DNA of 50,515 nt from Microbacteriaceae bacterium PS02066 (GTDB lineage Bacteria > Actinomycetota > Actinomycetes > Actinomycetales > Microbacteriaceae), in contig JASCPH010000019.1 of the NCBI GenBank assembly GCA_029959545.1, positions 1 through 50,515 of the forward strand, in the 5' to 3' direction. Every line of letters begins with the position of its first letter. Within the stretch, counting starts at the first letter, position 1. Positions 25,778 through 34,835 of this stretch are shown one piece after another. The notes under the pieces are model-generated. The model was not told the DNA's origin and did no database searches. It saw only the letters and a list, made by a program, of their open reading frames with translations. The translations under genes were made by a program, and so were the position numbers.

Positions 25778-28566
25778 CAGGAGCGCGCCTGGCCGCGACG
25801 TCGCGAGAACACCACGGCGCCTGCGCCGAGCACCAGGACCCCCGCACCCAGAGCGAGAAGCTCCCACGGAACCGTTCCACCGGTCGAGGCCAGCGTGCCC
25901 GCGGGAACGATCGTGATCGGCACGCGCAGCGGTTCGAGATCGCCCGACGCGATCACGAGAGTGTGCGCACCCGCGGGGATGCTCGCGGGTATCGTCGCAC
26001 GGATCGTGATCCGACCCTCCGCATCCGCGGCGGGAATCCCCGCAAGCACATACGGATCGCTGCGGATCTCGGCGGCGATGCGCTGACCCGGCGTGAGTCC
26101 CGTGACCCGCGCGACGAGGGTACCGCCCTGCTCGAATCGACCGTCGCCCACGTCGACCGTCGCCCAGACCGACGCGCTCGGCGACGGCGACGGCGGATTC
26201 GAGGGAGACGACGCTGCGGCCACCGGGGCGGTCGCGGCGGAGACACGGGATGCGGGCCGGTAGCCCTCGGCGACCACCGACACGCGCACCGTGAGCGCCG
26301 CGCCCTCGTGCGCCGCCTCGGGCGTGAACGAGGCCGACACGGCGCCCTCGATCGCGACGCCGTCGGCGAACCACTGGTAGCCCAACGTCGCGCCGGGCGT
26401 CGCGCTCTCCGCCGACACCGAAAGCTCGGCGCCCACGCGGGCCGCTCCCTCGATCACGGGCGGCTCGAGGGCCGCATCCGGCTGCGTGTCGAAGCTCTGC
26501 CAGACGCCGGCGTAGTCCACCCGGCCCTGGCTCGGCTTCGACCAGTCGCAGACGCCCGTGGGGAAGGCGGCGGTCAGCCGCTCCCACTGCCCGTCGGTCA
26601 TGACGGGGTAGTCCGCGCGCACCGGCGCCGCAAGCTGGCACTTCAGGACGTCGCGGGAGAGCGACTCTCCCGCGACGTAGCGGGGCTCGGAGTGATACGG
26701 GAACAACTGGTTGCAGGTGCTCTGCGTGTTCCCGTAGTCGAGCTGCTCCGAGACGAATCCGTCATCGGTGTAGCACCCGTCCCCGAGACCGGCCGGACGC
26801 GCCGCGACCGTCCGCGCCCGGTCGCCGAAGCCGCCCATCGCGACGATGTTGTCCAGCCACTCCTCCAGCTTGTCGAGGCCGGCGGTGTACATCGCGCTCG
26901 CGTATCCCGCGTCCTTGCTCGTCCAGCTGACGTGGGTGTCCGCGTTGCCGTAGGCGTCGAGCATCCGCTCACGGATGATCGCGGAGCGGTAGCGCTCGTG
27001 GAAGTCGCCGGTCGGGTCGGTGTAGCGACGCATCTCGATCACCGGCGTGTAGGCGAGCCCACCGGTCATCAGGTTGATCCGGCCCGTGCGGTACGCCTGT
27101 TCGATGGCCTCGATGCTCGCCTCGGACCGCGCCGAGGTGCGCGTGCCATCCACATCCATTCCGCCGGCGTTCTCGTTGAGCGTGACGAACTGCTCGGCTG
27201 AGATCGCGCCCGACTGGAGAGCGGCCAGACCGTACTGGACGCCCACGTTGTCGGGGACGACACGCAGTCCGCGGCCCTGGCCGTCGACGCCGTAGACGTT
27301 CTGCACCATGTCGGCGATCGTGCACCGCAGCCCGTCGGGGTTGGTCTCCGACCAGCGGTCGCCGATCGGAACGGCGGCGTTGCAGCCGGCGCGCGGGTTG
27401 TCGACACCGGTGAACCAGGTGAAGCCGGTGCAGGTGAACAGCTGGGCGTGACCCGTGACGGCGAGCTTCTGCGCGTCCGTCCATCCGGACCCCGCGGGCG
27501 AGCCCCAGAACCCCAGCAGGTTGGTGCAGTCGTGTCCGGCGACGGTCGTGGTGCGCTCGTCGGGGTAGCCGATGTCGCCCATGACGCCGTCGATGATGCC
27601 GGGGTAGTTGTTGGCCAGCAGGAGTTGCTGCATGGTGCCGGCCGAACCACCCGAACCGATGGTGTAGGTGACGGGCCCCACCTGCTCGATCACGTGTTCC
27701 TTGACCATCATCGCGGTCTCCGCGCTCGTGACGTCGTTGCAGTTCTGCGCGAAGACGTTGAAGGTCGCCGAGGCGACGATGTAGCCGCGCGAGAGCAGCA
27801 TGTCGTTCTCGACGCCGCCCGTGCTCGAGCCCTGCCAGTAGCCCACGCCGCAGGCGCCGCCGAAGGTGTAGGCGAGCTTGCCGTTCCAGCCCGCCGCGCG
27901 CGCTGTGTACGTGGGCGCGGGGTCGGCGGGCCCGGCGAGCATCGCCGTCTCGTAGACCGCGCGGTTGATGGTGCCGCGCTCGAGCCGAACCACATAGGGC
28001 ACGGTGCGACCCTCGACGGTCGCGGTGGCGATGTCGCCGGGCGTGGAACCGTCGGTGGGATAGTCGGCCCAGGCGCCGCCCGTCGTGCGGTAGCGGAAGC
28101 TGACGCGCGCCTCGGCGACGTGACAGTTCTCATCCGTGGGCCCGAGGTTCCACGGCGCCCCGGATGCGGTGCAGTACATCGGATGCTGGGGGCCGGAGAA
28201 GACAGGACCGGACGCGGGATGATTCTGGATCTCGAGGGTTTCGGAGCCCGACGCGGATCGCGCCGTCACCTCGCTCGTTCCGAGGGGCAGACCCTCGACG
28301 AGGCCGATGAGGCGCCCGTTCACGACGGTGAACGAAGCGGTGACATCTCGCCCGTCCGCGGTCACCACCGTCGCCGCGTCCGCGCCGTCCACCGCGATCA
28401 GGGCGTCGCCTCCCGTGACAGTGTCGGCGCGACCGGAGAGCACGGTCAGCGAGAGGTCGTCCGCGGCGGCGGCCGATCCGAGCGGAACGGCGAGCGCAGC
28501 CACCACTCCGATCGCGGCAGCGGCGGACGCGAGCATCCTCGCGCGAGGTCGTCGATGTCTGATCAT
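25777..28566 (-). CDS. Secreted, wall-anchored esterase-like protein (DUF6351-like) with LASTG sorting signal
   Basis: 929 aa. Signal peptide (RHRRPRARMLASAAAAIGVVAALAVPLGSAAAA, residues 3-36). A large N-terminal part that I take for DUF6351: LSGRADTVTGGDALI, GPVFSGPQHPMYC, many Cys, and GSGGSAG (residues 304-310) as an alpha/beta-hydrolase nucleophile elbow with Ser 308. From about residue 700 an Ig-like region and a Ser/Pro linker follow, then a second beta domain. The C-terminus is a sorting signal: LASTG (892-896), a hydrophobic helix and RRRGQARS. LAxTG is the motif of class E sortases. Substrate is unknown; an ester of an aromatic acid would suit the neighbourhood. Ribosome site GGAGGATC. 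Confidence 0.75.
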   Translation of the reverse strand: MIRHRRPRARMLASAAAAIGVVAALAVPLGSAAAADDLSLTVLSGRADTVTGGDALIAVDGADAATVVTADGRDVTASFTVVNGRLIGLVEGLPLGTSEVTARSASGSETLEIQNHPASGPVFSGPQHPMYCTASGAPWNLGPTDENCHVAEARVSFRYRTTGGAWADYPTDGSTPGDIATATVEGRTVPYVVRLERGTINRAVYETAMLAGPADPAPTYTARAAGWNGKLAYTFGGACGVGYWQGSSTGGVENDMLLSRGYIVASATFNVFAQNCNDVTSAETAMMVKEHVIEQVGPVTYTIGSGGSAGTMQQLLLANNYPGIIDGVMGDIGYPDERTTTVAGHDCTNLLGFWGSPAGSGWTDAQKLAVTGHAQLFTCTGFTWFTGVDNPRAGCNAAVPIGDRWSETNPDGLRCTIADMVQNVYGVDGQGRGLRVVPDNVGVQYGLAALQSGAISAEQFVTLNENAGGMDVDGTRTSARSEASIEAIEQAYRTGRINLMTGGLAYTPVIEMRRYTDPTGDFHERYRSAIIRERMLDAYGNADTHVSWTSKDAGYASAMYTAGLDKLEEWLDNIVAMGGFGDRARTVAARPAGLGDGCYTDDGFVSEQLDYGNTQSTCNQLFPYHSEPRYVAGESLSRDVLKCQLAAPVRADYPVMTDGQWERLTAAFPTGVCDWSKPSQGRVDYAGVWQSFDTQPDAALEPPVIEGAARVGAELSVSAESATPGATLGYQWFADGVAIEGAVSASFTPEAAHEGAALTVRVSVVAEGYRPASRVSAATAPVAAASSPSNPPSPSPSASVWATVDVGDGRFEQGGTLVARVTGLTPGQRIAAEIRSDPYVLAGIPAADAEGRITIRATIPASIPAGAHTLVIASGDLEPLRVPITIVPAGTLASTGGTVPWELLALGAGVLVLGAGAVVFSRRRGQARS

Positions 28567-28628
28567 GCAAGATCCTCCGATGTGACGTCATCGTCATGGG
28601 GATGCCTCGTTGCGCCCCCTCGGGGATG

Positions 28629-28657
28629 AGAGTAGAAGTAATTGTTACGAGCGTCAA
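28629..28657 (-). promoter_or_regulatory. Predicted promoter of the wall-anchored protein gene
   Basis: Minus strand: -35 TTGACG (28657-28652), 17-base spacer, -10 TACTCT (28634-28629), about 60 bases before the start. The region is unusually AT-rich for this window. TGACGTCA at about 28580-28587, just upstream of the ribosome site, is palindromic and could be an operator. Confidence 0.55.
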
Positions 28658-28679
28658 TGAATCTTTACATAAGGCGCAC

Positions 28680-29552
28680 TCAGGAAAGCCGCTGCGGGCG
28701 GACCATACGAGCCAGCGCCGGCTCGATGGCCGCGACGTGTTCCCGCATCCGTTCCTCCGCCGCAGGTCCGAGAGCGTCGTACACGGCGACGAAGGCCTCG
28801 CGTGCGCGTTCGCGCGGCCACGCCGCGGGCATGAGGCGCATCGGATGGCCCGGCTCCGCGTGCCGGAAGGACTGCCAGGCGAGCATGAGTGAGGTGCGCC
28901 GCTCGAGTGCCGCCGCGGGCGCGAGCTCCCGCCCGCCGTCGCCGACCCGCGAGAGGAACTCGGCGTAGTCCCCCTCCACCTCGGACAGGTCCCACGCGCG
29001 CGTCGGACTGTCGCCCGGCGCTGTGGCCAGCACTCCCCGGAAGGTGGAGACCTGCCCGACCCCGAGCCGGCCCAGGGCGTCCACCGCAGCGTCGACGGAA
29101 TCGAAGGGCGAGATCCACACGCCGTCGTAAAGGGGGGCGTACCCCAGCCAACGCAGCCGCGTGCGGGCAGCGTGTCGCAGGGGCCGCTCCTTCTCGGGGA
29201 TCGAGAAGAGCACGGCGCTCCACAGACCGTCCCACGCCGGATCCTCGCGGCCGAAGCGCCGCAGCCACTGGGCTTCGTCTGCCAGCACCGACGCGCCGCG
29301 CTCCGTCAGCGCGTGACTCGTGCGCCGCCCGGACTTGCTCATGATCAGCAGCCCGCGGTCGGTCAATCGCGTCAAGCTCGCCCGCGTCGCGGGCTCCTTC
29401 ACCCCGAGATCCGACATCGCGGCCAGCAACGCCCCCGTAGGCAACGGCTCGTCCACGCCCCACCAGTAGTCGCCGAAAAGGGTGAGAATCTGGTGTGCCG
29501 GCGACCGCTTGCGGCCGATGCTCACGGTCGGCGCCTGTCGGGTGTCGCTCAC
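28680..29552 (-). CDS. PaaX-family transcriptional regulator
   Basis: 290 aa from GTG 29552. PaaX-like: an N-terminal winged helix (SPAHQILTLFGDYWWGV...ALLAAMSDLGVKEPATRASLTRLTDRGLLIMSKSGRRTSHALTE), a middle ferredoxin-like domain (WDGLWSAVLFSIPEKERPLRHAARTRLRWLGYAPLYDGVWISP) and a helical C-terminus. PaaX represses phenylacetate genes and is released by phenylacetyl-CoA, but many relatives control other aromatic genes. No paa genes are in the window; the nearest target is the esterase-like gene 113 bases downstream. Confidence 0.87.
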   Translation of the reverse strand: MSDTRQAPTVSIGRKRSPAHQILTLFGDYWWGVDEPLPTGALLAAMSDLGVKEPATRASLTRLTDRGLLIMSKSGRRTSHALTERGASVLADEAQWLRRFGREDPAWDGLWSAVLFSIPEKERPLRHAARTRLRWLGYAPLYDGVWISPFDSVDAAVDALGRLGVGQVSTFRGVLATAPGDSPTRAWDLSEVEGDYAEFLSRVGDGGRELAPAAALERRTSLMLAWQSFRHAEPGHPMRLMPAAWPRERAREAFVAVYDALGPAAEERMREHVAAIEPALARMVRPQRLS

Positions 29553-29786
29553 CGCCCCATTCTGGCAGCGCGCCTTCCGGGATTCGCGTGGTCACGAGGC
29601 GGCGGTCGCCGTCGAGGCCGCCGGAAGTGAGGGCGAGTCAGCGATCGTCGTCCTCAGGCCTCCGCGCCGACAGCGTCCGGCCATGCCCGACACACAACGC
29701 CCTGCCTCGCGGCGCCTGCGGCGCGCACTCCAGACAGCGGGTGCGGAGTGGGCCGTGGCGCCCAGCCCCACGCAGGTCCCCGCGCG

Positions 29787-29921
29787 GTGTCCGCGCCCGG
29801 CGTCGCGGAGCTCGCGCACAGCGGCGTCGACCCGCTCCCCTTCGCGTTCGCAGGAGCCGGACTCCTGGGCACAGGCGCGACTGCCGCCCTGCTCGCGCGA
29901 CGCGCGCGCAGGCACGGGTGA
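29787..29921 (+). pseudogene. C-terminal fragment of a wall-anchored protein (LAHSG sorting signal)
   Basis: The last 44 codons of a lost gene: VSAPGVAELAHSGVDPLPFA, a hydrophobic helix FAGAGLLGTGATAALL, then ARRARRHG and a stop. This is a complete sortase signal of the LAxTG kind, but upstream in the same frame there is no plausible protein. The rest of 29553-29925 shows no gene. Confidence 0.55.
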
Positions 29922-29925
29922 GCGG

Positions 29926-30846
29926 TCAGTACACGTACTCCATGAGCTCGACACCGAGCACCCGGAAGGCGTCGTGCACCCGCAACCGGTGCGCGATGGA
30001 CAGGTCGTCGAAGCACACGAACAGCGCGTAGGCGACGCCGGCACGGGGTCCGGCCAGCACTCCCGCCTCGGTGCGGATGCCGGATGCCCGCCCGGTCTTG
30101 TTCACGAACAGCAGCCCGTGCTCGTCGTTGTCGTGGGCGAACGGATCGAGCCCGGTGGCGGCGGCGACGAGCGAAAGGTCGTGACCGTGGCTCAGCCACT
30201 CGGCGACCTGCGCACTGACCCCGGCGCTGACCGCGGTGCTGTTCACGAGCTCCGCGAAGAGGTGTGCGTATTCGCGGGCCGCACCGAGCGCCACATGGGG
30301 CGCATCGTCGGGGCCGCGCGTATCGCGGAAGCTGTCCATCAGGGCGGACCGAGTGAGCCCCAGCTGCTCGACGCGGGCGCGCACCGCCGGAAGCCCCACC
30401 CGAGACATGAGCGCGTTGGCCGCGAGAGCGTCGCCCGACGACGCGGCGAGCAACGCCACATCGATGAGCGGCAGCGCGGGCGCCTTCAGATGCTGCCAGA
30501 CACCCGATACCGCGACGGGTTCGATGCCGGCGCGATCGATGATCTCCAGCGGATCCAGGGTTCCCGCCTCGAACTGCGCGGCCGTCTCCACGAGCAGGGG
30601 CACGACCCCGAGGCCCGCGATCGGCAGGCTGCGGAAGTCGTCGCCGGCGAGCACCGCCGAACCGAGGTCGAGGTCATCGATCCGCACCGAGACCTGCGCC
30701 CCCGACGCCGCAAGCGCGTCGAGGGCTTTCAGGGTCGAAGTGAACGATCGCCGACCCGCAGCGGCGCGGCGCGGAAGTCGCTTCGCTCCCCGCCGCGAAG
30801 GCGGCGCCGATTCCGTTCCGCGAGAGGCCTCGGGAGAGCTGGGCAC
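29926..30846 (-). CDS. Beta-lactamase-fold protein lacking the SxxK motif
   Basis: 306 aa from GTG 30846. Class A beta-lactamase-like fold: the strand VSVRIDDLDLGSAVLAGDDF, the helix region FRSLPIAGLGVVPLLVETA where SxxK is expected, SSGDALAANALMSRVG at the SDN position, and VNKTG matching KTG. At the nucleophile position Gly and Val stand in place of Ser and Lys, so ordinary penicilloyl chemistry is unlikely. No signal peptide is evident; the first 35 residues are basic and low-complexity, so the true start could be later. Function unknown, perhaps binding or regulatory. Confidence 0.65.
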   Translation of the reverse strand: MPSSPEASRGTESAPPSRRGAKRLPRRAAAGRRSFTSTLKALDALAASGAQVSVRIDDLDLGSAVLAGDDFRSLPIAGLGVVPLLVETAAQFEAGTLDPLEIIDRAGIEPVAVSGVWQHLKAPALPLIDVALLAASSGDALAANALMSRVGLPAVRARVEQLGLTRSALMDSFRDTRGPDDAPHVALGAAREYAHLFAELVNSTAVSAGVSAQVAEWLSHGHDLSLVAAATGLDPFAHDNDEHGLLFVNKTGRASGIRTEAGVLAGPRAGVAYALFVCFDDLSIAHRLRVHDAFRVLGVELMEYVY

Positions 30847-30917
30847 GGCGCAGGTCCTTCCTACCGGTTCGGGCTCGGGGATGCGGGCGACACTACGCCC
30901 GACGGGTCACGGCGCAG

Positions 30918-32882
30918 TTACCAGATGGTGACGCGCTGGTCGGCGTCGAGCCACAGCGCATCGCCCTCGGTCACCTCGAACGCCTCGTAGAACGCATCGA
31001 TGTTGCGCACGATCTGGTTGCAGCGGAACTCGTTCGGCGAGTGCGGATCGATCGTCAGCAGACGGATCGCCTCCGCGTCACGGCTCTTCTGCTGCCAGAT
31101 CTGCGCCCAGCTGAGCAGGAGCCGCTGGATGCCGGTCATCCCGTCGATGACCGGATCCTCCGCATCCCCCAGCGACAGCCGATACGCGCGGATCGCGATG
31201 CCGAGCCCGCCGAGGTCACCGATGTTCTCGCCGATCGTGAGGGCGCCGTTGACGTGGTTCTCCTCCGGCAGCCCCTGCGGCACGAGCGCGTCGTACTGGG
31301 CGATGAGGTTCTTGGTGCGCTGCTCAAAGGCCTCGCGGTCCGCATCCGTCCACCAGTCGCGCAGCGACCCGTCGCCGTCGAAGCGGCTGCCCTGGTCGTC
31401 GAACCCGTGCCCGATCTCGTGACCGATGACCGCGCCGATGCCGCCGTAGTTCGCGGCCGCATCCCGGGTCTCATCGAAGAACGGGTACTGCAGGATCGCG
31501 GCGGGGAACACGATCTCGTTCATGAGCGGGTTGTAGTACGCGTTGACCGTCTGCGGCGTCATGTACCACTCGTCGCGGTCGATCGGCTGCCCCACCTTGC
31601 CGAGCTGACGGTCGTGCTCGTGCACGTGCGCACGGCGGACGTTGCCGACGAGGTCTGCGGCATCGAGCTCGAGCCCCGAGTAGTCCTTCCACTTCACGGG
31701 GTAGCCGATCTTCGGCGTGAAGGCGTCGAGCTTCGCGAGCGCCCGCTCGCGCGTCTCGGGGCTCATCCACTCCAGCTGCGAGATGGACTGGCGGTAGGCC
31801 TCGATGAGGTTCGCGACGAGTTCGTCCATGGCGGCCTTGGCGGTCGGCGGGAAGTGCCGCTCGACGTAGACCTTGCCGACGGCTTCGCCCAGCGCGGCCT
31901 CCACCAGGCTGACCGCACGCTTCCAGCGCTCGCGGTTGACCGGAACGCCGGTGAGCTGCGTGCCGTAGAACGAGAAGTTCTCGTCGACGAACGAGTCGGG
32001 CAGGAACGCGGCGGCGGCGTGCACGATCTTGAAGCGCAGCCAGGCCTTCCAGTCCTCGAGACGCTGTTCGGTCAGCACCGTCCCCAGCGCCTCGACGAAG
32101 CTCGGCTGCGACACGACGATCTCGGCGAACGCGTCCGGATGGTGCGGGGCGACGCCCTCGAGCCAGGGCGCGAGGTCGACGCCCGCCATCGCCACGACCT
32201 CGTCCCACGTCTTGAGGTTGTAGGTCGCCACGGCATCGCGGCTGCGCACGTTGTCCCAGTGGTGCGAGGCCAGCTCCGTCTCCAGCGCCACGACGCGCTC
32301 CGCGGCATCCGCCGCATCCGCGAGGCCGGCGAGCGTCAGGATGCGCTCGATGTGCTGGCGCAGCGCCTGGCGGGTCTCTTCGAACGAGTCGAGCCGGTAG
32401 TAGCTCTCGTCCGGCATCGACAGGCCGCCCTGGATGAAGAAGGGCAGGTAGCGCTGCGGGTTGCCCGGGTCGGGCTCGACGTAGAGCTCGACGATGCCGC
32501 CGATCCCGTCGCGCTCCAGCTCACCCACGAGTCGGAGCAGGGAGGGGACATCGCTGACCGCATCCACACGGGCCAGCTGATCGGCGAGCGGCTCGGTGCC
32601 GCGCTCGGCGATGCGCTCGGTGTCCATGAAGCTCGCGTACAGGTCGCCGATCTTGCGCGCCTCGGTGCCGGCCTCGGCATCCTGCGACTCGAGGATGATG
32701 GCGCGGACGTCCTTCTCGGCCTGCTCCGCGAGGAGGTGGAAGGAGCCCCAGCGCGCCTTGTCCTCGGGAATCTCGGTCCGGGCGATCCATTCGCCGTTGA
32801 CGTAGCGGAACAGGTCGTCCTGCGGGCGGATCTCGTTGCTCAGCTCGTCGAGCGCGAGACCGGAACGGGGGGAGTCGGTCAT
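30918..32882 (-). CDS. M13-family zinc metallopeptidase (PepO / neprilysin-like)
   Basis: 654 aa from ATG 32882. N-terminal PQDDLFRYVNGEWIARTEIPEDKARWGSF, NAYYNPLMNEIVFPAAIL (substrate-binding), the zinc site HEIGH within IGHEIGHGFDDQGSRFDGDGSLRDWW, and ENIGDLGGL carrying the third zinc ligand Glu. The C-terminal ends in VTIW, which fits the family's short tail. No signal peptide, so a cytosolic oligopeptidase, as in bacterial PepO. Monocistronic. Confidence 0.93.
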   Translation of the reverse strand: MTDSPRSGLALDELSNEIRPQDDLFRYVNGEWIARTEIPEDKARWGSFHLLAEQAEKDVRAIILESQDAEAGTEARKIGDLYASFMDTERIAERGTEPLADQLARVDAVSDVPSLLRLVGELERDGIGGIVELYVEPDPGNPQRYLPFFIQGGLSMPDESYYRLDSFEETRQALRQHIERILTLAGLADAADAAERVVALETELASHHWDNVRSRDAVATYNLKTWDEVVAMAGVDLAPWLEGVAPHHPDAFAEIVVSQPSFVEALGTVLTEQRLEDWKAWLRFKIVHAAAAFLPDSFVDENFSFYGTQLTGVPVNRERWKRAVSLVEAALGEAVGKVYVERHFPPTAKAAMDELVANLIEAYRQSISQLEWMSPETRERALAKLDAFTPKIGYPVKWKDYSGLELDAADLVGNVRRAHVHEHDRQLGKVGQPIDRDEWYMTPQTVNAYYNPLMNEIVFPAAILQYPFFDETRDAAANYGGIGAVIGHEIGHGFDDQGSRFDGDGSLRDWWTDADREAFEQRTKNLIAQYDALVPQGLPEENHVNGALTIGENIGDLGGLGIAIRAYRLSLGDAEDPVIDGMTGIQRLLLSWAQIWQQKSRDAEAIRLLTIDPHSPNEFRCNQIVRNIDAFYEAFEVTEGDALWLDADQRVTIW

Positions 32883-32978
32883 GCGCACAGGATATGCCGC
32901 CGGGCTGAGTGGGGGCTCCAGCCGCCGCGACGTGCCGCCGCATCCCTCCCCTCCCGACCCGCCGCCGCGCCCCTTCCT

Positions 32979-33052
32979 CCCGCGAGACAGCATTTCGAGC
33001 ACGAGATCACTCTGTTTACCCGTGATCTCGTGATGAAGATGCAGTCTCGCGG
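32979..33052. repeat. Palindromic repeat, family 1, copy D (simple form)
   Basis: CCGCGAGACAGCATTT with inner GAGATCAC/GTGATCTC arms, closing AAGATGCAGTCTCGCGG. Unlike the other copies it lies between two divergent starts (M13 peptidase and MATE transporter), so it cannot be only a terminator. The gap 32883-33104 holds no gene. Confidence 0.88.
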
Positions 33053-33104
33053 CAGAAGAGGGGGGCGGATGCGGCGCGTCGGTGCGGGTCAATAGGGTCG
33101 AGGG

Positions 33105-34421
33105 GTGGCGGCGACACTCAATCGGCAGATCCTGAACCTCGCGGTGCCTGCGCTCGGCGCGCTGATCGCGGAGCCGCTGTTCCTCATCATCGACGCCGCC
33201 ATGATCGGTCACCTCGGCGTCGTCCCGCTCGCGGGTCTCGGGATCGCGTCGGCCGTGCTGCAGACGATCGTCGGGCTGATGGTGTTCCTCGCCTACTCGA
33301 CGACGCCCGCGGTGGCGCGTCGCTTCGGTGCCGGCCAGCACGGCTCGGCGGTGACCGCCGGCATCGACGGGATGTGGCTGGCCCTCGGGCTGGGCTTCAT
33401 CCTCGCCGTGGTCGGGGATCTCACGACCCCCACGCTCGTGGGCCTGTTCGCTCCCGCGGCGGACGTCGCGGCGGAGGCGGAGGCGTACCTCGGCATCTCG
33501 ATGTGGGGCCTGCCGGCCATGCTGATCGTGTTCGCGGCGACGGGTCTGCTGCGCGGGATGCAGGACACGGTGACTCCCCTGTGGATCGCCGGGGCCGGCT
33601 TCACCGCGAACGCGGGGCTGAACTGGCTGTTCATCTACGGGTTCGGATGGGGCATCGCCGGCTCCGCGGTCGGAACGGTCGTGGCGCAGTGGGGCATGGT
33701 CGCCGTGTATGCGCTGGTGGTGGGTCGGCTCGCGCGGCGGCACGACGCATCCATCCGTCCGCGGCGCGACAGCGTGTCGGGCGCGGCTCGCAGCGGCGGC
33801 TGGATGTTCCTGCGCACCGTGTCTCTGCGCGCAGCCCTGCTCGCGACGGTCGCCGTGGCGACGGCGCTCGGCACCCCCGAGCTCGCGGGCTGGCAAGTGG
33901 CGTTCACGATCTTCTCGACCGCCGCTTTCGCCCTCGACGCGCTGGCGATCGCCGCGCAGGCACTCGTGGGCCGCGGGCTCGGCGAGGACGACCCCGCCTT
34001 CGTACGCCGGGTGCTCGGCCGCACGGTGGCGTGGGGCGTGTGGTTCGGCGTGATCGTGGGGGCGCTGATCGGCGGCTTCTCGGGCATGATCGGCCTCGTC
34101 TTCACCTCGGATGCGGCGATCGCCGCACTCGTGCAGCCCGCGCTGATCGTGCTCGCCGTCGCCCAGCCGCTGTGCGCCGTCGTGTTCGTGCTCGACGGCG
34201 TTCTCATCGGCGCCGGCGACGGCAAGTACCTCGCCCTCGCGGGGCTCGCCAACCTCGTGCCGTTCGTCCCGGCCCTCCTCGTGGTGTTGTGGACGGGGGC
34301 CGCCGGGGCCGCCGGTCTGGCCTGGCTCGCGGTCGCGTTCTTCGGGGTCTACATGCTGGCGCGCGCGGTCACCCTCGGCTGGCGCGTGCGCACCGGAGCC
34401 TGGATGCGCATCCCCGCCTGA
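33105..34421 (+). CDS. MATE-family efflux transporter (DinF-like)
   Basis: 438 aa from GTG 33105; about 12 helices in two MATE repeats. N-terminal ILNLAVPALGALIAEPLFLIIDAAMIGHLG and AYSTTPAVARRFGAGQ are typical of the DinF branch; GTPELAGWQVAFTIFSTAAFALDALAIAAQALVGRGLG matches the second half. Exports organic cations or metabolites with Na+ or H+ exchange. No ribosome site is obvious before the start; a slightly later start is possible. Confidence 0.9.
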   Translation: MAATLNRQILNLAVPALGALIAEPLFLIIDAAMIGHLGVVPLAGLGIASAVLQTIVGLMVFLAYSTTPAVARRFGAGQHGSAVTAGIDGMWLALGLGFILAVVGDLTTPTLVGLFAPAADVAAEAEAYLGISMWGLPAMLIVFAATGLLRGMQDTVTPLWIAGAGFTANAGLNWLFIYGFGWGIAGSAVGTVVAQWGMVAVYALVVGRLARRHDASIRPRRDSVSGAARSGGWMFLRTVSLRAALLATVAVATALGTPELAGWQVAFTIFSTAAFALDALAIAAQALVGRGLGEDDPAFVRRVLGRTVAWGVWFGVIVGALIGGFSGMIGLVFTSDAAIAALVQPALIVLAVAQPLCAVVFVLDGVLIGAGDGKYLALAGLANLVPFVPALLVVLWTGAAGAAGLAWLAVAFFGVYMLARAVTLGWRVRTGAWMRIPA

Positions 34422-34582
34422 GCAGCCTCCCGCGACATCCCCGCGCGCCGAGCCCGCGCCATCCCCGCGCGCCGCTCAGCCGCATCCCCCTGCCCGAGCA
34501 TGCCGACCCGAGGCGCGCCGCACCGCCGCATCCCCCTGCCCGCGGCGCGCACAGCCCCTCGGCGCCGCGCGCAGGCGCAGGC

Positions 34583-34724
34583 GCGAGACACCCTACTGCG
34601 TGTCTCAAACGTTCACCCAAACACCCGCTGTTCCGTGCACAAGCGGGACACGCATGCCCGGGCACCCCGTTCGTGTCTCACTTATGCACGGGTGGAGCGC
34701 GCCAGACGTGCACAAGCGAGACAC
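34583..34724. repeat. Palindromic repeat, family 2, arm plus two copies
   Basis: GAGACAC at 34583-34589, then units at 34600-34651 and 34673-34724. The second is the best palindrome of the family: GTGTCTCACTTATGCACG and CGTGCACAAGCGAGACAC around a 16-base loop. The region 34422-34835 contains no gene; before the repeats it has a low-complexity run of CCCGCGCGCCG-type words. Confidence 0.8.
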
Positions 34725-34835
34725 GAAGGGAAGAGCCGGATGCGGTCACGCACCTCAGGCGCGTGTGCGACGTGTGTCCTCCGTGGTTCGGGAGGAACAG
34801 TCCACGTCACGCGATGTTGCGGGAGCGTATGCCCC

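Noticed and set aside
31041..33095. A 684-codon plus-strand frame
   Set aside because: Antisense of the M13 peptidase, whose HEIGH and NAYY motifs are on the minus strand.
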